Assembly (NCBI GenBank): GCA_030587475.1
Contig: JAUQYZ010000258.1
Span: 1 to 64,000 of the forward strand
Direction of reading: 5' to 3'
DNA from: Candidatus Sigynarchaeum calidifontis
GTDB lineage: Archaea; Asgardarchaeota; Lokiarchaeia; Sigyniarchaeales; Sigyniarchaeaceae
DNA length: 64,000 nucleotides
The position numbers and the translations under genes are program-made. Below are positions 1 through 8,601 of the stretch, one piece after another. The first letter of the stretch is position 1, and the number at the start of each line of letters is the position of its first letter. The notes below the pieces were generated by a model that ran no database searches, was not told the DNA's origin, and worked only from the letters and a program-made list of their open reading frames with translations.

Positions 1-253
1 TGCATTTAGGTGGGCTGCGGTCGGCCGAGGCTCTTAGCAAGCGCGTCCATTCCATATTTTTGTTGCGGAACGAGCCGTCATTGAAGTTGCAAATAAAAGA
101 TAATCGGCGGCATCGGGCGGGCGTTCACTTCAAGCGGATAGCTGGGGCAAGTTACAAGGCAGATTGCTCGATCTGCAGCATCAAGGTGCAAGCGAAGGCT
201 TAAAAGATGGAAAAATGAGAGGAGGCTGATCATCATTCGGACTTAAAACGAGC

Positions 254-535
254 CTAGAATGGCGAAATTATCGCATTATTCACTATCCAAAAACATGCTT
301 TTCGGGCTTTTTCGTCGGGGCCAACTATCCCTGCCCCTTTCCCGGCAATGCCTTGTGTCGTTGCCAACGTTGCCGAACCATCGAAAATCTGGTTCACGTC
401 GAACTTGGGCGTCTCGATCCGCCTGGAGGGCGGGTTCACGGGCGACACTGAAACGTGGCTGGGATCCTTCGATGGCGCCGCGGGATCCTCCGCCGCGGTG
501 CTGGTGGGGGCTTGTGCCATCTGTTTTTTTTCCAT
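254..535 (-). CDS. possible small protein of unknown function (93 aa)
   Basis: An open frame begins MEKKQMAQAP and ends in a short hydrophobic stretch. Its first half is rich in Ala, Pro and Ser and looks disordered. Its codons favour G or C at the third position as the surrounding real genes do, which is the main reason to list it. I see no good ribosome binding site before the ATG and recognise no family. It lies in a patch of decayed DNA beside a broken surface-protein gene, so it could equally be a remnant or a chance frame. Confidence 0.3.
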   Translation of the reverse strand: MEKKQMAQAPTSTAAEDPAAPSKDPSHVSVSPVNPPSRRIETPKFDVNQIFDGSATLATTQGIAGKGAGIVGPDEKARKACFWIVNNAIISPF

Positions 536-618
536 GGATGGAGGTTCGCCACGACCAATTATATGGTTATCGCGTAGGATTCAACGCAATACGTCGGGTT
601 TAAGGGATCCAGGCATGA

Positions 619-969
619 TGCAACGGGGTTCCCAACGCCTCGGTCGTTCCCACGAACACGACTGCGGTTTTTTCCGACTTGTCGATCTATGGTAGTGACG
701 TTGACATGTTCGTGCTCGACGTGACGCCCGGGACAGACCTCGACGTGACCGTTTTACGTGCGTCACCCTCCATTTCAGTCACCATAACCTTGTGTTACAT
801 GGAATTGGATCTGGACAACGCGTTTTCTATCCGGTATGGTTCGCCTTCGGACACATCATTAACGTTGATCTGTGATGATCTCCCGGCCGGGACATGGTAC
901 GTTCACATCGGGGCGACCGGGAACACCGTGGATTCGTATGATATCGAGATCACCACGATCGAGCCGTGA
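619..969 (+). pseudogene. remnant of a secreted protein with a PPC-like (pre-peptidase C-terminal) beta-sandwich domain
   Basis: The frame has no start of its own and follows an in-frame TGA at 616. It translates to a stretch with the pattern GSDVDMFVLDVTPGT, then DLPAGTWYVHIG, and ends in DSYDIEIT. This is the usual signature of PPC domains at the C-termini of secreted peptidases and surface proteins. Upstream reading frames are all broken, so only the last domain survives. I infer a decayed extracellular protein. A frameshift in the assembly is the alternative explanation. Confidence 0.5.
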
Positions 970-1026
970 GGCGTAAATGGGCTTAGCGGGTGACGAAGAT
1001 GGCTTCCCGCGCGAAACTAAAAAAAA

Positions 1027-1047
1027 GGAGGAGTGCCTTCTCTCCTC
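1027..1047 (+). other. leader hairpin ahead of the selB gene pair
   Basis: GAGGAG at 1028-1033 is followed after 8 nt by its exact complement CTCCTC at 1042-1047. The left arm is a Shine-Dalgarno-like GGAGGAG that would be hidden in the stem. It lies 37 nt before the ATG at 1084. A role in translation control is speculation, because a six-base stem can arise by chance. Confidence 0.25.
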
Positions 1048-1083
1048 AGAGCGATTCCTTTTCGATCAGCCAAGCCGTGAACC

Positions 1084-1377
1084 ATGAAGGAAGACGATTC
1101 GTTCGCCGAGAACTTGAAGCGTGCCATCGCTCATCTCATGAAAGGGCACGTCGGGACGTGCCTGGTGCTTAGCAGCTACAAGGTGGCCGCGGTCCTGAAG
1201 GAAAACTTCGGGACGGACGTGAACATCAGCAAGGTTGGCCGCTTCATCTCCCGGTTTGCCAAGGCAAACAACCTCGAACGCCTGGACACGAACGTGCCCA
1301 AATTCAAGTTAGAAAGAAAGGATTTCGACAAGATCAAGTTCGATCTACCCAAGACCAAGATCGGGCCGGCCGTGTGA
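1084..1377 (+). CDS. small protein encoded just before selB, winged-helix-like (97 aa)
   Basis: This is a basic 97-residue protein. It has a helical N-terminal part, then a stretch around residues 40-70 (VAAVLKENFGTDVNISKVGRF) that resembles a helix-turn-helix, and a lysine-rich tail. The stop at 1377 is 7 nt before the selB ATG, so the two are almost certainly co-transcribed. I recognise no named family. Possible jobs are a DNA- or RNA-binding regulator, or a helper of selenocysteine decoding. The second idea rests on position only. The ATG at 1084 has no strong ribosome binding site. Confidence 0.7.
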   Translation: MKEDDSFAENLKRAIAHLMKGHVGTCLVLSSYKVAAVLKENFGTDVNISKVGRFISRFAKANNLERLDTNVPKFKLERKDFDKIKFDLPKTKIGPAV

Positions 1378-1384
1378 GCGCCTC

Positions 1385-2815
1385 ATGAAGAAGCGCATCG
1401 TGCACGTCGGGCTTTTCGGCCACGTCGATAGTGGCAAGACTGCCATTGCCAAGGTACTCAGTGAGACGATCTCGACAGCGGGCCTCGACAAGCACCCGCA
1501 ATCCAAGCAGCGTGGCATCACGATCGACCTCGGCTTCACGTCATTCGACATCGGCGATGTGATGATCGCGCTTGTCGACGCGCCTGGCCATGCCGATCTC
1601 ATCCGCAGCGCCGTGGCGTCGGCGAGCATCATCGACGTGGCCATCATCGTCATCGACTGTATGAAGGGCTTTGAGATGCAGACCGGCGAGCACATGATCG
1701 TGGTTGAGGCGCTCGGCGTGCAGCGGTTCCTGTTCGCGCTGAACAAGGTCGACCTGCTGCCTGACCAGGCGGCAATCGATGACACGACCCGCCGCATCAA
1801 GGCGGCCGTCGCCAAGTCGGGAAAAGCCTTCGCGAACGCCCAAGTCATCCCGGTGTCGGCCGCGAGCAAGCGGGGGTTCGACACGCTCGTCGGGGAACTC
1901 GGGAAGGTCGTCCAAGACTTGCCCCCGCGGCGCGACTCGGGCGGGCCGTTTATGATGCCCTTCGACCACCACTTCCTCGTCAAGGGATTCGGAACCGTGC
2001 TAACGGGCACGGTCTTATCGGGCTCGGTGAAGGCCGGCGATACCCTCGAGGTGAGCCCGCTTGGCCTATCTGGCAAGGTGAAGTCGATACACATCTTCAA
2101 GGAAAACGTGCCCCGCGCCGAGGCAGGCGACCGCGCTGGGATCGCGATCCCCGGCATCGACAACGACAAGCTCTACCGGGGTTGCATCCTCGCCACGCCG
2201 GGCACGATCACGGTTGCACACCACTTGCTCGTGCGGGGAAACGTCATCTCGTTTTTCAAGCACGAGATCGCGTTCCATTCCCAGGTGCACCTGGCCGCTG
2301 GCATGCTCACGGTCCCGGCAGAGGTGTTTCCCTTTGAGGCCAAGGATGGCGTGGACATGGCTATCGAGTCCGTGGTGGCAAGCACCGGCGAGTTCACGGC
2401 ATACATCCACGTGAAGGAGCCCTTGCCGTGCAAGCCGGGCATGGCGGTCCTGCTGTCGAGGTTGGACCTGCCTCCCCAGGAGCTTCGGATCGCCGCCAGG
2501 GGCACGATCGCTTCCATCCTGGAAAAGCCGCCGGCGCTGTCAAGGCTCAAGGAGAAGGCCGGCCGCGTCAAGGACGGCAGCAAGGGCATCGTCGAGGGTC
2601 TCGCCGACTCGATCGAGGGCGCGACCCGGCTCGTAGGCAAGCGGGTTTTCTACACGCATGTCAAGGGCGGGGTGCCCGTCACGGTGGATGGCACCGTCGT
2701 CGAGACCTTCGGGACCAAGGGCAACGTGAAGGTGGCGTTCGGCGGCGAGTCACCGCCGACGGGAACCGAGATCAAGATGGCCTTCCCGAAGGTGTTGAAA
2801 TATTCAATAAGTTGA
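1385..2815 (+). CDS. selB: selenocysteine-specific elongation factor, archaeal/eukaryotic SelB type
   Basis: A translational GTPase of about 476 residues. The G motifs are all present: GHVDSGKT near residue 12, an effector loop with QSKQRGITIDLGF, DAPGH near residue 63 and NKVD near residue 120. The Gln-Ser-x-x-Arg-Gly-Ile-Thr-x-Asp-Leu-Gly-Phe stretch is typical of SelB/EEFSEC rather than EF-1 alpha. Beta-barrel domains II and III follow (FGTVLTGTVLSG). The C-terminal domain is smaller than that of bacterial SelB, as in archaea. The protein would bring selenocysteinyl-tRNA to the ribosome at recoded UGA codons. I found no selenoprotein gene or SECIS element in the window. The gene follows the 97-residue gene by 7 nt. 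Confidence 0.93.
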   Translation: MKKRIVHVGLFGHVDSGKTAIAKVLSETISTAGLDKHPQSKQRGITIDLGFTSFDIGDVMIALVDAPGHADLIRSAVASASIIDVAIIVIDCMKGFEMQTGEHMIVVEALGVQRFLFALNKVDLLPDQAAIDDTTRRIKAAVAKSGKAFANAQVIPVSAASKRGFDTLVGELGKVVQDLPPRRDSGGPFMMPFDHHFLVKGFGTVLTGTVLSGSVKAGDTLEVSPLGLSGKVKSIHIFKENVPRAEAGDRAGIAIPGIDNDKLYRGCILATPGTITVAHHLLVRGNVISFFKHEIAFHSQVHLAAGMLTVPAEVFPFEAKDGVDMAIESVVASTGEFTAYIHVKEPLPCKPGMAVLLSRLDLPPQELRIAARGTIASILEKPPALSRLKEKAGRVKDGSKGIVEGLADSIEGATRLVGKRVFYTHVKGGVPVTVDGTVVETFGTKGNVKVAFGGESPPTGTEIKMAFPKVLKYSIS

Positions 2816-2844
2816 AGCCCGGATCATGACGCGGTGAACCGAAG

Positions 2845-3552
2845 GTGGATGCAAGCACGTTCGTGCTCCCGGCGCCGAAGGTCGTGCTCGTGTTCGAGGC
2901 GCACTCGGACGACATAGCCGTCGGCATGGGGGGCCTCGTGATACTCCTCGCCACGTCGGGCGTGAAGGTCGTGGCGTGCACGATGACGAGGGGCGAGACG
3001 GCGCACGCGCCCGGGCAGGAAGCACGCATCGTGGAAACGAGGAGAAGCGAGGGGACGAAGGCAGACGCGATCCTCGGCGTGAAGGAACACTTGTTCCTCG
3101 ATCACGACTGCCAGGGCCTCTCGAACGACCGGCCAACTTACCAGGAAGTCGTTGGCATCATCAGGCGGGTCAAACCTGACTGGATCTTCACCCACGGGCC
3201 GCACGAGTCGCACCGCGACCACCGTGCCGCGTGCCAGCTCGTCGAGGAGGCGTGGTGGAAGGCATCCGAGGCCAACGTGCTCGTCGAGCTCGGCCCGCCG
3301 CACAGGGCCAGGGCGGTCATCTATTACGAGGTCCTCCCGGCGTTCGACGGCAAGCCGGACGTGTGCATCGACGTGTCCCGCCATTGGAAGGCAAAATTGG
3401 ATGCTATCAAGTGCTTCGAGTCCCAGTACGAGACCATGGGCGGATTCAACGGGCTCGTCGAGGGCAAGGGCTTGTACCGGGGGTACTTGATCGGCTGCGA
3501 GCACGCCGAGGCGTTCCAGTTCTCCCGGTTCGTGCCACGGAAGGCTTTCTAA
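2845..3552 (+). CDS. PIG-L/LmbE family deacetylase
   Basis: A Zn-dependent de-N-acetylase of about 235 residues. The two family motifs are visible: AHSDD near residue 20, in place of the usual AHPDD, followed by GMGG; and THGPHESHRDHR near residue 113, which supplies the metal-binding histidines. Family members remove acetyl groups from N-acetylglucosamine-containing lipids or small molecules such as GlcNAc-inositol or diacetylchitobiose. The substrate here cannot be read from sequence. The start is a GTG at 2845; no ATG fits. The gene lies 29 nt after selB and may share its transcript. Confidence 0.85.
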   Translation: MDASTFVLPAPKVVLVFEAHSDDIAVGMGGLVILLATSGVKVVACTMTRGETAHAPGQEARIVETRRSEGTKADAILGVKEHLFLDHDCQGLSNDRPTYQEVVGIIRRVKPDWIFTHGPHESHRDHRAACQLVEEAWWKASEANVLVELGPPHRARAVIYYEVLPAFDGKPDVCIDVSRHWKAKLDAIKCFESQYETMGGFNGLVEGKGLYRGYLIGCEHAEAFQFSRFVPRKAF

Positions 3553-3596
3553 TGGATTCCATTGGCATATAACGTTTCATCGTCCCAACGAGCGCC

Positions 3597-3606
3597 TTTT
3601 AAATAC
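3597..3606 (+). promoter_or_regulatory. TATA box for the KTSC gene
   Basis: TTTTAAATAC stands out in an AT-rich patch about 58 nt before the ATG at 3655. Transcription would begin near 3628-3632 if spacing is typical of archaea. Confidence 0.45.
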
Positions 3607-3654
3607 TTTGATTTGATTGATTGGTAGTAACCATTCACTATGAGGGAAAGGCGA

Positions 3655-3957
3655 ATGCCTGCTGTAGATTCAAGTTTCATCGCACGGGTGGAACATTACC
3701 CGCAAAAAGAAAAGGACGGGGTTCTCGTCGTACAATTCAAGAACGGCTCCATCCGGGCATACTATGGCGTTCCTCGAGGCATTTATGACGATTTCTTAAA
3801 CGCGTCTTCAAAAGGCAATTTTTACACGAGGGAGATCAAGGGAAAATTCAAATCTGGCCAAGGATTCTTTCAAGATGCGAAGCCGGGCGGAAATTCGCGG
3901 GTTCGCCCAATTTCTGCAGCCGGTTTCACCCCGCTCGAAAAATTCTTGAAAAAATGA
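3655..3957 (+). CDS. KTSC-domain protein
   Basis: A 100-residue protein made of one KTSC domain. It shows the pattern IRAYYGVPRGIYDDFLNAS, then KGNFYTREIKGKF, which is the family core including the Lys-Thr/Ser-type tail region. The role of KTSC proteins is not settled; they are often tied to lysyl-tRNA-synthetase-like or RNA contexts. An ATG at 3640 is possible, but GAGGG at 3642-3646 sits at good ribosome-binding distance before the ATG at 3655, and the domain begins right there, so I prefer 3655. A T/A-rich promoter lies upstream. Confidence 0.8.
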   Translation: MPAVDSSFIARVEHYPQKEKDGVLVVQFKNGSIRAYYGVPRGIYDDFLNASSKGNFYTREIKGKFKSGQGFFQDAKPGGNSRVRPISAAGFTPLEKFLKK

Positions 3958-3991
3958 TCCTCTTCAACTCGAACCAAGAGTGTGATTGCAC

Positions 3992-6343
3992 ATGTTTCAG
4001 ATGACCCCGATCCAACAAGGCTATCAGGCCCTTCGAAATCGCCAGCATGCAGCTGCGTTGCAGCTTTTTTCAACCGCTTCGGGTCTTGACCCGGCGAACG
4101 CAGAGGCGCGCTTTGGGGTGATCCAGGCACGAATACTCTTGAAAGATTTTGCTGGACTCTCGAAATACATGGAACAAACCCTTTCGATGCAGCTGAATTG
4201 TAGCGAGAGCATGATGGCGATGTTTCTCTCTACTTTTTTATATCTCTGCAACAAGGAAGAAGAATCTGCGTTCAATCAAGTCAAGAAAATCGTAATGGAG
4301 GTGGAAGGCGCTCGATCCCGGCGTGCCTATCAATTCTCCCATCATTTAATGTTTTTGCTCGAACCCTCCTTGCTGCTTTTGCCTCCAGATGACCTCGCTA
4401 TCGTCTCTTACCTGTGGCGCTTCATGACCCATGACCCGTCCTCGAGCATGATCCGATTTCTTACAAAACAACGGGGCTTCTGGCCAAGCGCGTTCGACGG
4501 GCCTGGAATACAACAGCCGCTCGTATTGAACTCGACCACTTCGGGCCTCAATAACCCCATTCATCTCGACAAGTTGAGGAACGCGTTCATCGTGTTCAAC
4601 GACGGTATCCACTTGCACCAGCTCAAGATCTCCGGGGTTTTTTTAAAGTGTCAGACTTACGGGTACTACGGGCGCAAGATCAGGTGGCGGCCCAGCCAGG
4701 GATTTACCATCGTCGATAGCGCCGGTAACCCCGTCCTGATCGATATCGCCGGGACCCGCATATCGAACATCCAGAGACCAACCTTCGACATCGAGGCGTT
4801 CTGCCACATAAACAGGTTCGACAAGACGATCATCCAGGTTCGGGAGCATGGCAAGATCGTCAAGGCCGATAACAACAAGGTCTTTCTCGAGTGGCTCATG
4901 CCCGGGTCTGGGAAAAAAGTCACTATCCGGGAAGACAAGAATCTCGTGCCCGCTTGCAAGTTCTGTGATGGGCCGCTGCTCTCCAAGTCGGACATGGTGG
5001 CCGATGACGAGTGGAAGCTTCCCCTTTGTCCATATTGCAATAAACCGATGGAAGTGACATGGCGCGATGCACGCACGATAGCCATGGAATTTGACCACGA
5101 TCCCAACGACTGGGCACAGTTCTCGCGCAAGGCCGGGATGTCAAGGGCACTAGTCGACACGATGCCCGTCCGGCATAACGGCGTCTTGCGACCCCTGGCA
5201 TACAAGCGGGGAGCGATCGATTCCTTCATACAAGCATTCGTGCTCGCGAGCCCAAACCTGACTATCGGACCAGTTTGTATGGAGCTGGCGCACGATAGTC
5301 GCAATACCTACTTTTATTTTTACCAGAACCGGATAAGTGGCATGGTACCAGGCACCCCCGTTGTTAAATGGCCTAACACCTTTGTATCCGCCACGCCGAG
5401 CCAGATCATCACTCGAACCGAGGTCGACGCGAAGAAAAAAGAGCTTGCGGAAGCACGTGCGAAGAAGGCGCTGGTGAAGAGCTTGAAAGCGTCACCCTCG
5501 ATCGAGATACCGACCTTGATCGAGCACGGCATCCCGTTTCCCGTCGCCAAAACACTATCCAAGACATATTTGCACCTCGAAAGCACGGATCGCGATATAA
5601 ACTGGGCCACGTTCACTGCATCGTTGCGGCGAGGGAATGGTGACAAGATACCCCAGATCGCTGTTGACACGGGCGGGAAAAGAAAGGTACAATGCACGCT
5701 GGACAAGGTCGTGATCGAATCTGGCGGGTTGTCGAACCTCATGCAGATGATCCAGAAAAGTGCCAAGGAGTACTTCTCCAGCGTGAAGTTCTTCGTCATC
5801 GAATCGACGGTGCAATACCAGGACGGGCTCGTCCACCAGTACTTGAAGCCGGTCCTCAACGAGCCGGGGCAACCCACGTCGATTCCCAAATCGGGACGTA
5901 AGGTCCACGCGTGCGCGGCTTGCGATGCGATGTTGTTGCGGTTCAGTTTCAACTGGGTGTTCCAGAACGACGATTTCAAGCTCGATACTTGCCCTTATTG
6001 CAAAGCACCTTTGAAAACCATCGAAAGGAGACCAAAACTCGTGGCGGTTTTCCTGGATCCCGATGCCAAGGGATGCGTCATCACGGGCACGAACAACCAG
6101 ATCGGGGCGATATACAACGGCGTTCCCGTGAAGCTGACAGTCAAGGTCAAGTCAATGATGCATTTTCTCCAGAACTACGAGCATCTCTTCGCGAACAACG
6201 TGATCGGCCCGCTCGACTTGCAGTTTTCAACCCGACCGAAATCCTCTCTTGTCTACTTGCGCGATTCCAAGTTCAGCCAGTTCGAGCGCGGGGTCGAATG
6301 GCGACCCGTCGTGCTCTATCCCGAGGATTTGATCGCGTTTTGA
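3992..6343 (+). CDS. large protein with N-terminal TPR-like helices and two zinc ribbons
   Basis: About 783 residues with no recognised full-length family. Residues 1-60 look like a tetratricopeptide helix pair (GYQALRNRQHAAALQLF then LDPANAEARFG). Two zinc-ribbon-like modules follow: CKFC with CPYC near residues 325-355, and CAAC with CPYC near residues 640-675. The second half carries a Lys/Ala-rich helix (residues 485-505). No membrane segment is seen, so it should be cytosolic. The paired ribbons inside a long repeat-like body suggest an internal duplication of about 320 residues. ATG at 3992 is used; the upstream TTG at 3986 is less likely. TPR plus Zn ribbon points to scaffolding or nucleic-acid binding, but this is inference. 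Confidence 0.75.
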   Translation: MFQMTPIQQGYQALRNRQHAAALQLFSTASGLDPANAEARFGVIQARILLKDFAGLSKYMEQTLSMQLNCSESMMAMFLSTFLYLCNKEEESAFNQVKKIVMEVEGARSRRAYQFSHHLMFLLEPSLLLLPPDDLAIVSYLWRFMTHDPSSSMIRFLTKQRGFWPSAFDGPGIQQPLVLNSTTSGLNNPIHLDKLRNAFIVFNDGIHLHQLKISGVFLKCQTYGYYGRKIRWRPSQGFTIVDSAGNPVLIDIAGTRISNIQRPTFDIEAFCHINRFDKTIIQVREHGKIVKADNNKVFLEWLMPGSGKKVTIREDKNLVPACKFCDGPLLSKSDMVADDEWKLPLCPYCNKPMEVTWRDARTIAMEFDHDPNDWAQFSRKAGMSRALVDTMPVRHNGVLRPLAYKRGAIDSFIQAFVLASPNLTIGPVCMELAHDSRNTYFYFYQNRISGMVPGTPVVKWPNTFVSATPSQIITRTEVDAKKKELAEARAKKALVKSLKASPSIEIPTLIEHGIPFPVAKTLSKTYLHLESTDRDINWATFTASLRRGNGDKIPQIAVDTGGKRKVQCTLDKVVIESGGLSNLMQMIQKSAKEYFSSVKFFVIESTVQYQDGLVHQYLKPVLNEPGQPTSIPKSGRKVHACAACDAMLLRFSFNWVFQNDDFKLDTCPYCKAPLKTIERRPKLVAVFLDPDAKGCVITGTNNQIGAIYNGVPVKLTVKVKSMMHFLQNYEHLFANNVIGPLDLQFSTRPKSSLVYLRDSKFSQFERGVEWRPVVLYPEDLIAF

Positions 6344-6401
6344 TCACGTTCTTTTCTGTTCCCAGCACAAGGCAGGTGGCCATCGAATTCCCCGCATCAG
6401 A

Positions 6402-7739
6402 TCAGATCGTGATGATGACCTGCCGGCTTCCTGCCTTTGAAAAAGAAACACGGAACGCCTGGCCGAGGGAAGGCACCCACAACGAGTAGTTGCCGAAGAA
6501 CCCGGTGAACGTGATGGTCCCCGCGGCGCTCGTGGACGACGCGCCTCGCGAGTGCCACTCGTCGTTGATCAAGGCCGATAGCCGCGTGTAAGCGAGCTTC
6601 GGCTCCCAGTTCAACTTGACGAGGGGCGCCCCTTGCATCCAAGCAGCGCCCTCCCAGAGCTCCCAGTAGATGACCGCTTCGAGCGACGGGTGCGCGAAGG
6701 CCGTTTTATACAAGCGAACGAGGTATTCTGCCTGGTTTTCCTCGCTCCACACGCCTTTTTTCCACGAGTTCGTTATCGGGAACCCATCCGACGTCACCAT
6801 GAGCTCCGTGATGTGGATCGGGAGCCCGAGCGCCTTGTACCCCTCGAACGTGCTCCACATGTTCGTCGCGGGGAACCAGTCCGTGCGCGGCTCGTGGCCC
6901 TGGATGCCGATGCACGTGACCGGCGTCCCCGCTTGCAATTGTTGTTCGACGAGGTTGTAATACGGGCCATGGCCGAAGTCCTGGCCGAGGACGCCGTATT
7001 CATTGATGCTCAGCGTGGCGCTGCTGTCCTTGGCACGTGCCCACGTGAAGGCATCGCGCACGTAGTCGAACTTTGAATCGCCATAGAATGGCTGCCAGTG
7101 CGCCGGCTCGTTCACCACGTCCCAGATCTTCACGCGGCCCTTGTACTTGCCCACGACGTACTGCACGCGCTGCTGCATCAAGCTTTTCCTGGTGACATCA
7201 TCTTCGGGCAACCAGCCTGGATTGCCGGCCTGGTGGGACCATACCAGCGGGTAGCCCTTCACGGTCACGTTGTTCGCCTCGCACCAGGCGAGCGCCGAGT
7301 CGAGCCACGGCTCCTGCACGAGGTTCCACTGCTCTGGTTCGGCGTATGCCCAGTAGAAAGGTAGGACGGCGAGGTTGAATGTCTTTTTAAAGAAATACTT
7401 GTAGTTCGCGTTGTTCTCGGCACTCCCGCATCCCTCGTACCCGAAGAAATTGCAGCCGAAATAGAAGTCGTGGCTGGTCTGGTTGTAGTCGACGGCCAGG
7501 CCTTGCACGGGCGTGTCGTTCGCGTACTTGAACGTGACGGTGAATGTCGCCTTTCTACCAGCATCGATGCGCGCGTCCACGCCCGCGAGGAACTGCGCGT
7601 CGAGCGCCTCTCCAGCATAGTTCGGTATCCATGGCCCCAGCACCATGAGCGCGAACGTGCCCGCGGTGAGCATGATGACGAGCGCCCCGGCCCACTTGAG
7701 GGCTTTCTCCTTGTCCGGACGGATCTTCACCATGAGCAT
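6402..7739 (-). CDS. membrane-anchored endo-1,4-beta-xylanase, glycoside hydrolase family 10
   Basis: About 445 residues. An N-terminal signal anchor (residues 15-37) is followed by a beta-sandwich-like stretch and a GH10 TIM barrel. The acid/base glutamate lies in WDVVNEPAHW (Glu211) and the nucleophile in HITEL (Glu312). A conserved SINEYGV motif is also present. The enzyme would cut xylan or related beta-1,4-glycans outside the cell while tethered to the membrane. The stop of the upstream membrane-protein gene overlaps this ATG (TGATG on the minus strand), so the two are translationally coupled. A GTG at 7742 or an ATG at 7733 are alternative starts. Confidence 0.9.
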   Translation of the reverse strand: MLMVKIRPDKEKALKWAGALVIMLTAGTFALMVLGPWIPNYAGEALDAQFLAGVDARIDAGRKATFTVTFKYANDTPVQGLAVDYNQTSHDFYFGCNFFGYEGCGSAENNANYKYFFKKTFNLAVLPFYWAYAEPEQWNLVQEPWLDSALAWCEANNVTVKGYPLVWSHQAGNPGWLPEDDVTRKSLMQQRVQYVVGKYKGRVKIWDVVNEPAHWQPFYGDSKFDYVRDAFTWARAKDSSATLSINEYGVLGQDFGHGPYYNLVEQQLQAGTPVTCIGIQGHEPRTDWFPATNMWSTFEGYKALGLPIHITELMVTSDGFPITNSWKKGVWSEENQAEYLVRLYKTAFAHPSLEAVIYWELWEGAAWMQGAPLVKLNWEPKLAYTRLSALINDEWHSRGASSTSAAGTITFTGFFGNYSLWVPSLGQAFRVSFSKAGSRQVIITI

Positions 7740-8479
7740 CACTCGTCGATGATCGCGTACACGGCCTCGTTTAAGACGGGGGGCAGCACGATGGCGATGG
7801 TGGCGAGCAGCGCGATCGTGAGGAGCGCCACGACGATCGGCGGAATGGAGGCCCGCCAGCCCAGCCCGCTAAACATTGCCCTGTTGATCTTCGCTTGCAC
7901 GACGAATGTCCACGCGTAGATGCCACCAAGGATCAACATGTAAATGATGTTTGGCACGGTCAGGTCGAAGAATGGGAAGTCATGGTTGCTGAACGTGATC
8001 CTCCCGAAGAAAAAATAGCGGAACGCGGCGAGCGGCACCGCGAGCAAGAGCGGCACGAACGCGTAGCCGCTGGATGTGATGAAGGCTCGACACGTTGGCG
8101 CCTCGCCACGTCCTCGCGCGAGCAGTTTCAAGAGGCCGAAATTGATGCTACCCCCGATGCAGAGGAAAAAAACCCCGTTGATGAGAAGCAAGAGTATCAC
8201 GAGCCCGGCAAGGAGTAGCGGGTTGCTCTGCTCGATGATGTAGAGATGTGCGTGCGGTGTCTCTGGGCCAAGCCCGTAGTAGAGGGGCTCGGGGTAGAAG
8301 ATCATGTAAAACGCGGAAATGCCTTGAAGCACCGATACTACGACCATGCAGAGCAGCGGCGTCGCGTGCCTGGCAAGCCGGGGCTTGCCTGCTCGCGTGG
8401 CGATGGCGGCGGACGGGTTGAACATGAACTCCCCGACCGTCGCGAGGATTTGCGAGAACGCCATGGTATCTATATTCAT
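7739..8479 (-). CDS. polytopic membrane protein, Yip1-like
   Basis: About 246 residues with five or six hydrophobic segments and a short cytosolic N-terminus. The arrangement, with a polar first 35 residues, a loop with FYPEP, then paired helices, resembles Yip1/YIF1-type proteins, but no decisive motif is visible. The ATG at 8479 is preceded by GAGGG (8483-8487) at good spacing, so the longer open frame to 8575 is not used. It overlaps the xylanase start by a base. It is divergent from the first ESCRT-III gene, with 122 bp between them. Confidence 0.65.
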   Translation of the reverse strand: MNIDTMAFSQILATVGEFMFNPSAAIATRAGKPRLARHATPLLCMVVVSVLQGISAFYMIFYPEPLYYGLGPETPHAHLYIIEQSNPLLLAGLVILLLLINGVFFLCIGGSINFGLLKLLARGRGEAPTCRAFITSSGYAFVPLLLAVPLAAFRYFFFGRITFSNHDFPFFDLTVPNIIYMLILGGIYAWTFVVQAKINRAMFSGLGWRASIPPIVVALLTIALLATIAIVLPPVLNEAVYAIIDE

Positions 8480-8532
8480 TTGCCCTCTGGTAGATATAAG
8501 CGATCGAGAGCGGGATGGGTCGAAACGATATC

Positions 8533-8549
8533 GAGATAGGTTCTTAATT
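8533..8549. promoter_or_regulatory. shared 17-bp element GAGATAGGTTCTTAATT, copy 1
   Basis: This exact 17-bp string lies between the divergent Yip1-like and ESCRT-III genes and recurs at 10045-10061 upstream of the second ESCRT-III gene. Read on the minus strand it is AATTAAGAACCTATCTC, with a TATA-like AATTAAGAA. It could be a core promoter for the minus-strand neighbours, or a shared regulator site for the ESCRT-III pair. Confidence 0.5.
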
Positions 8550-8601
8550 CGATACTTCATACGGAATTTGAACACGATCGATTCGTCTTGGATTGAGCAT
8601 C

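Noticed and set aside
601-969. Selenocysteine read-through at TGA 616 in the PPC fragment
   Set aside because: An in-frame TAA lies five codons upstream, and no SECIS-like hairpin follows. The frame is simply broken.
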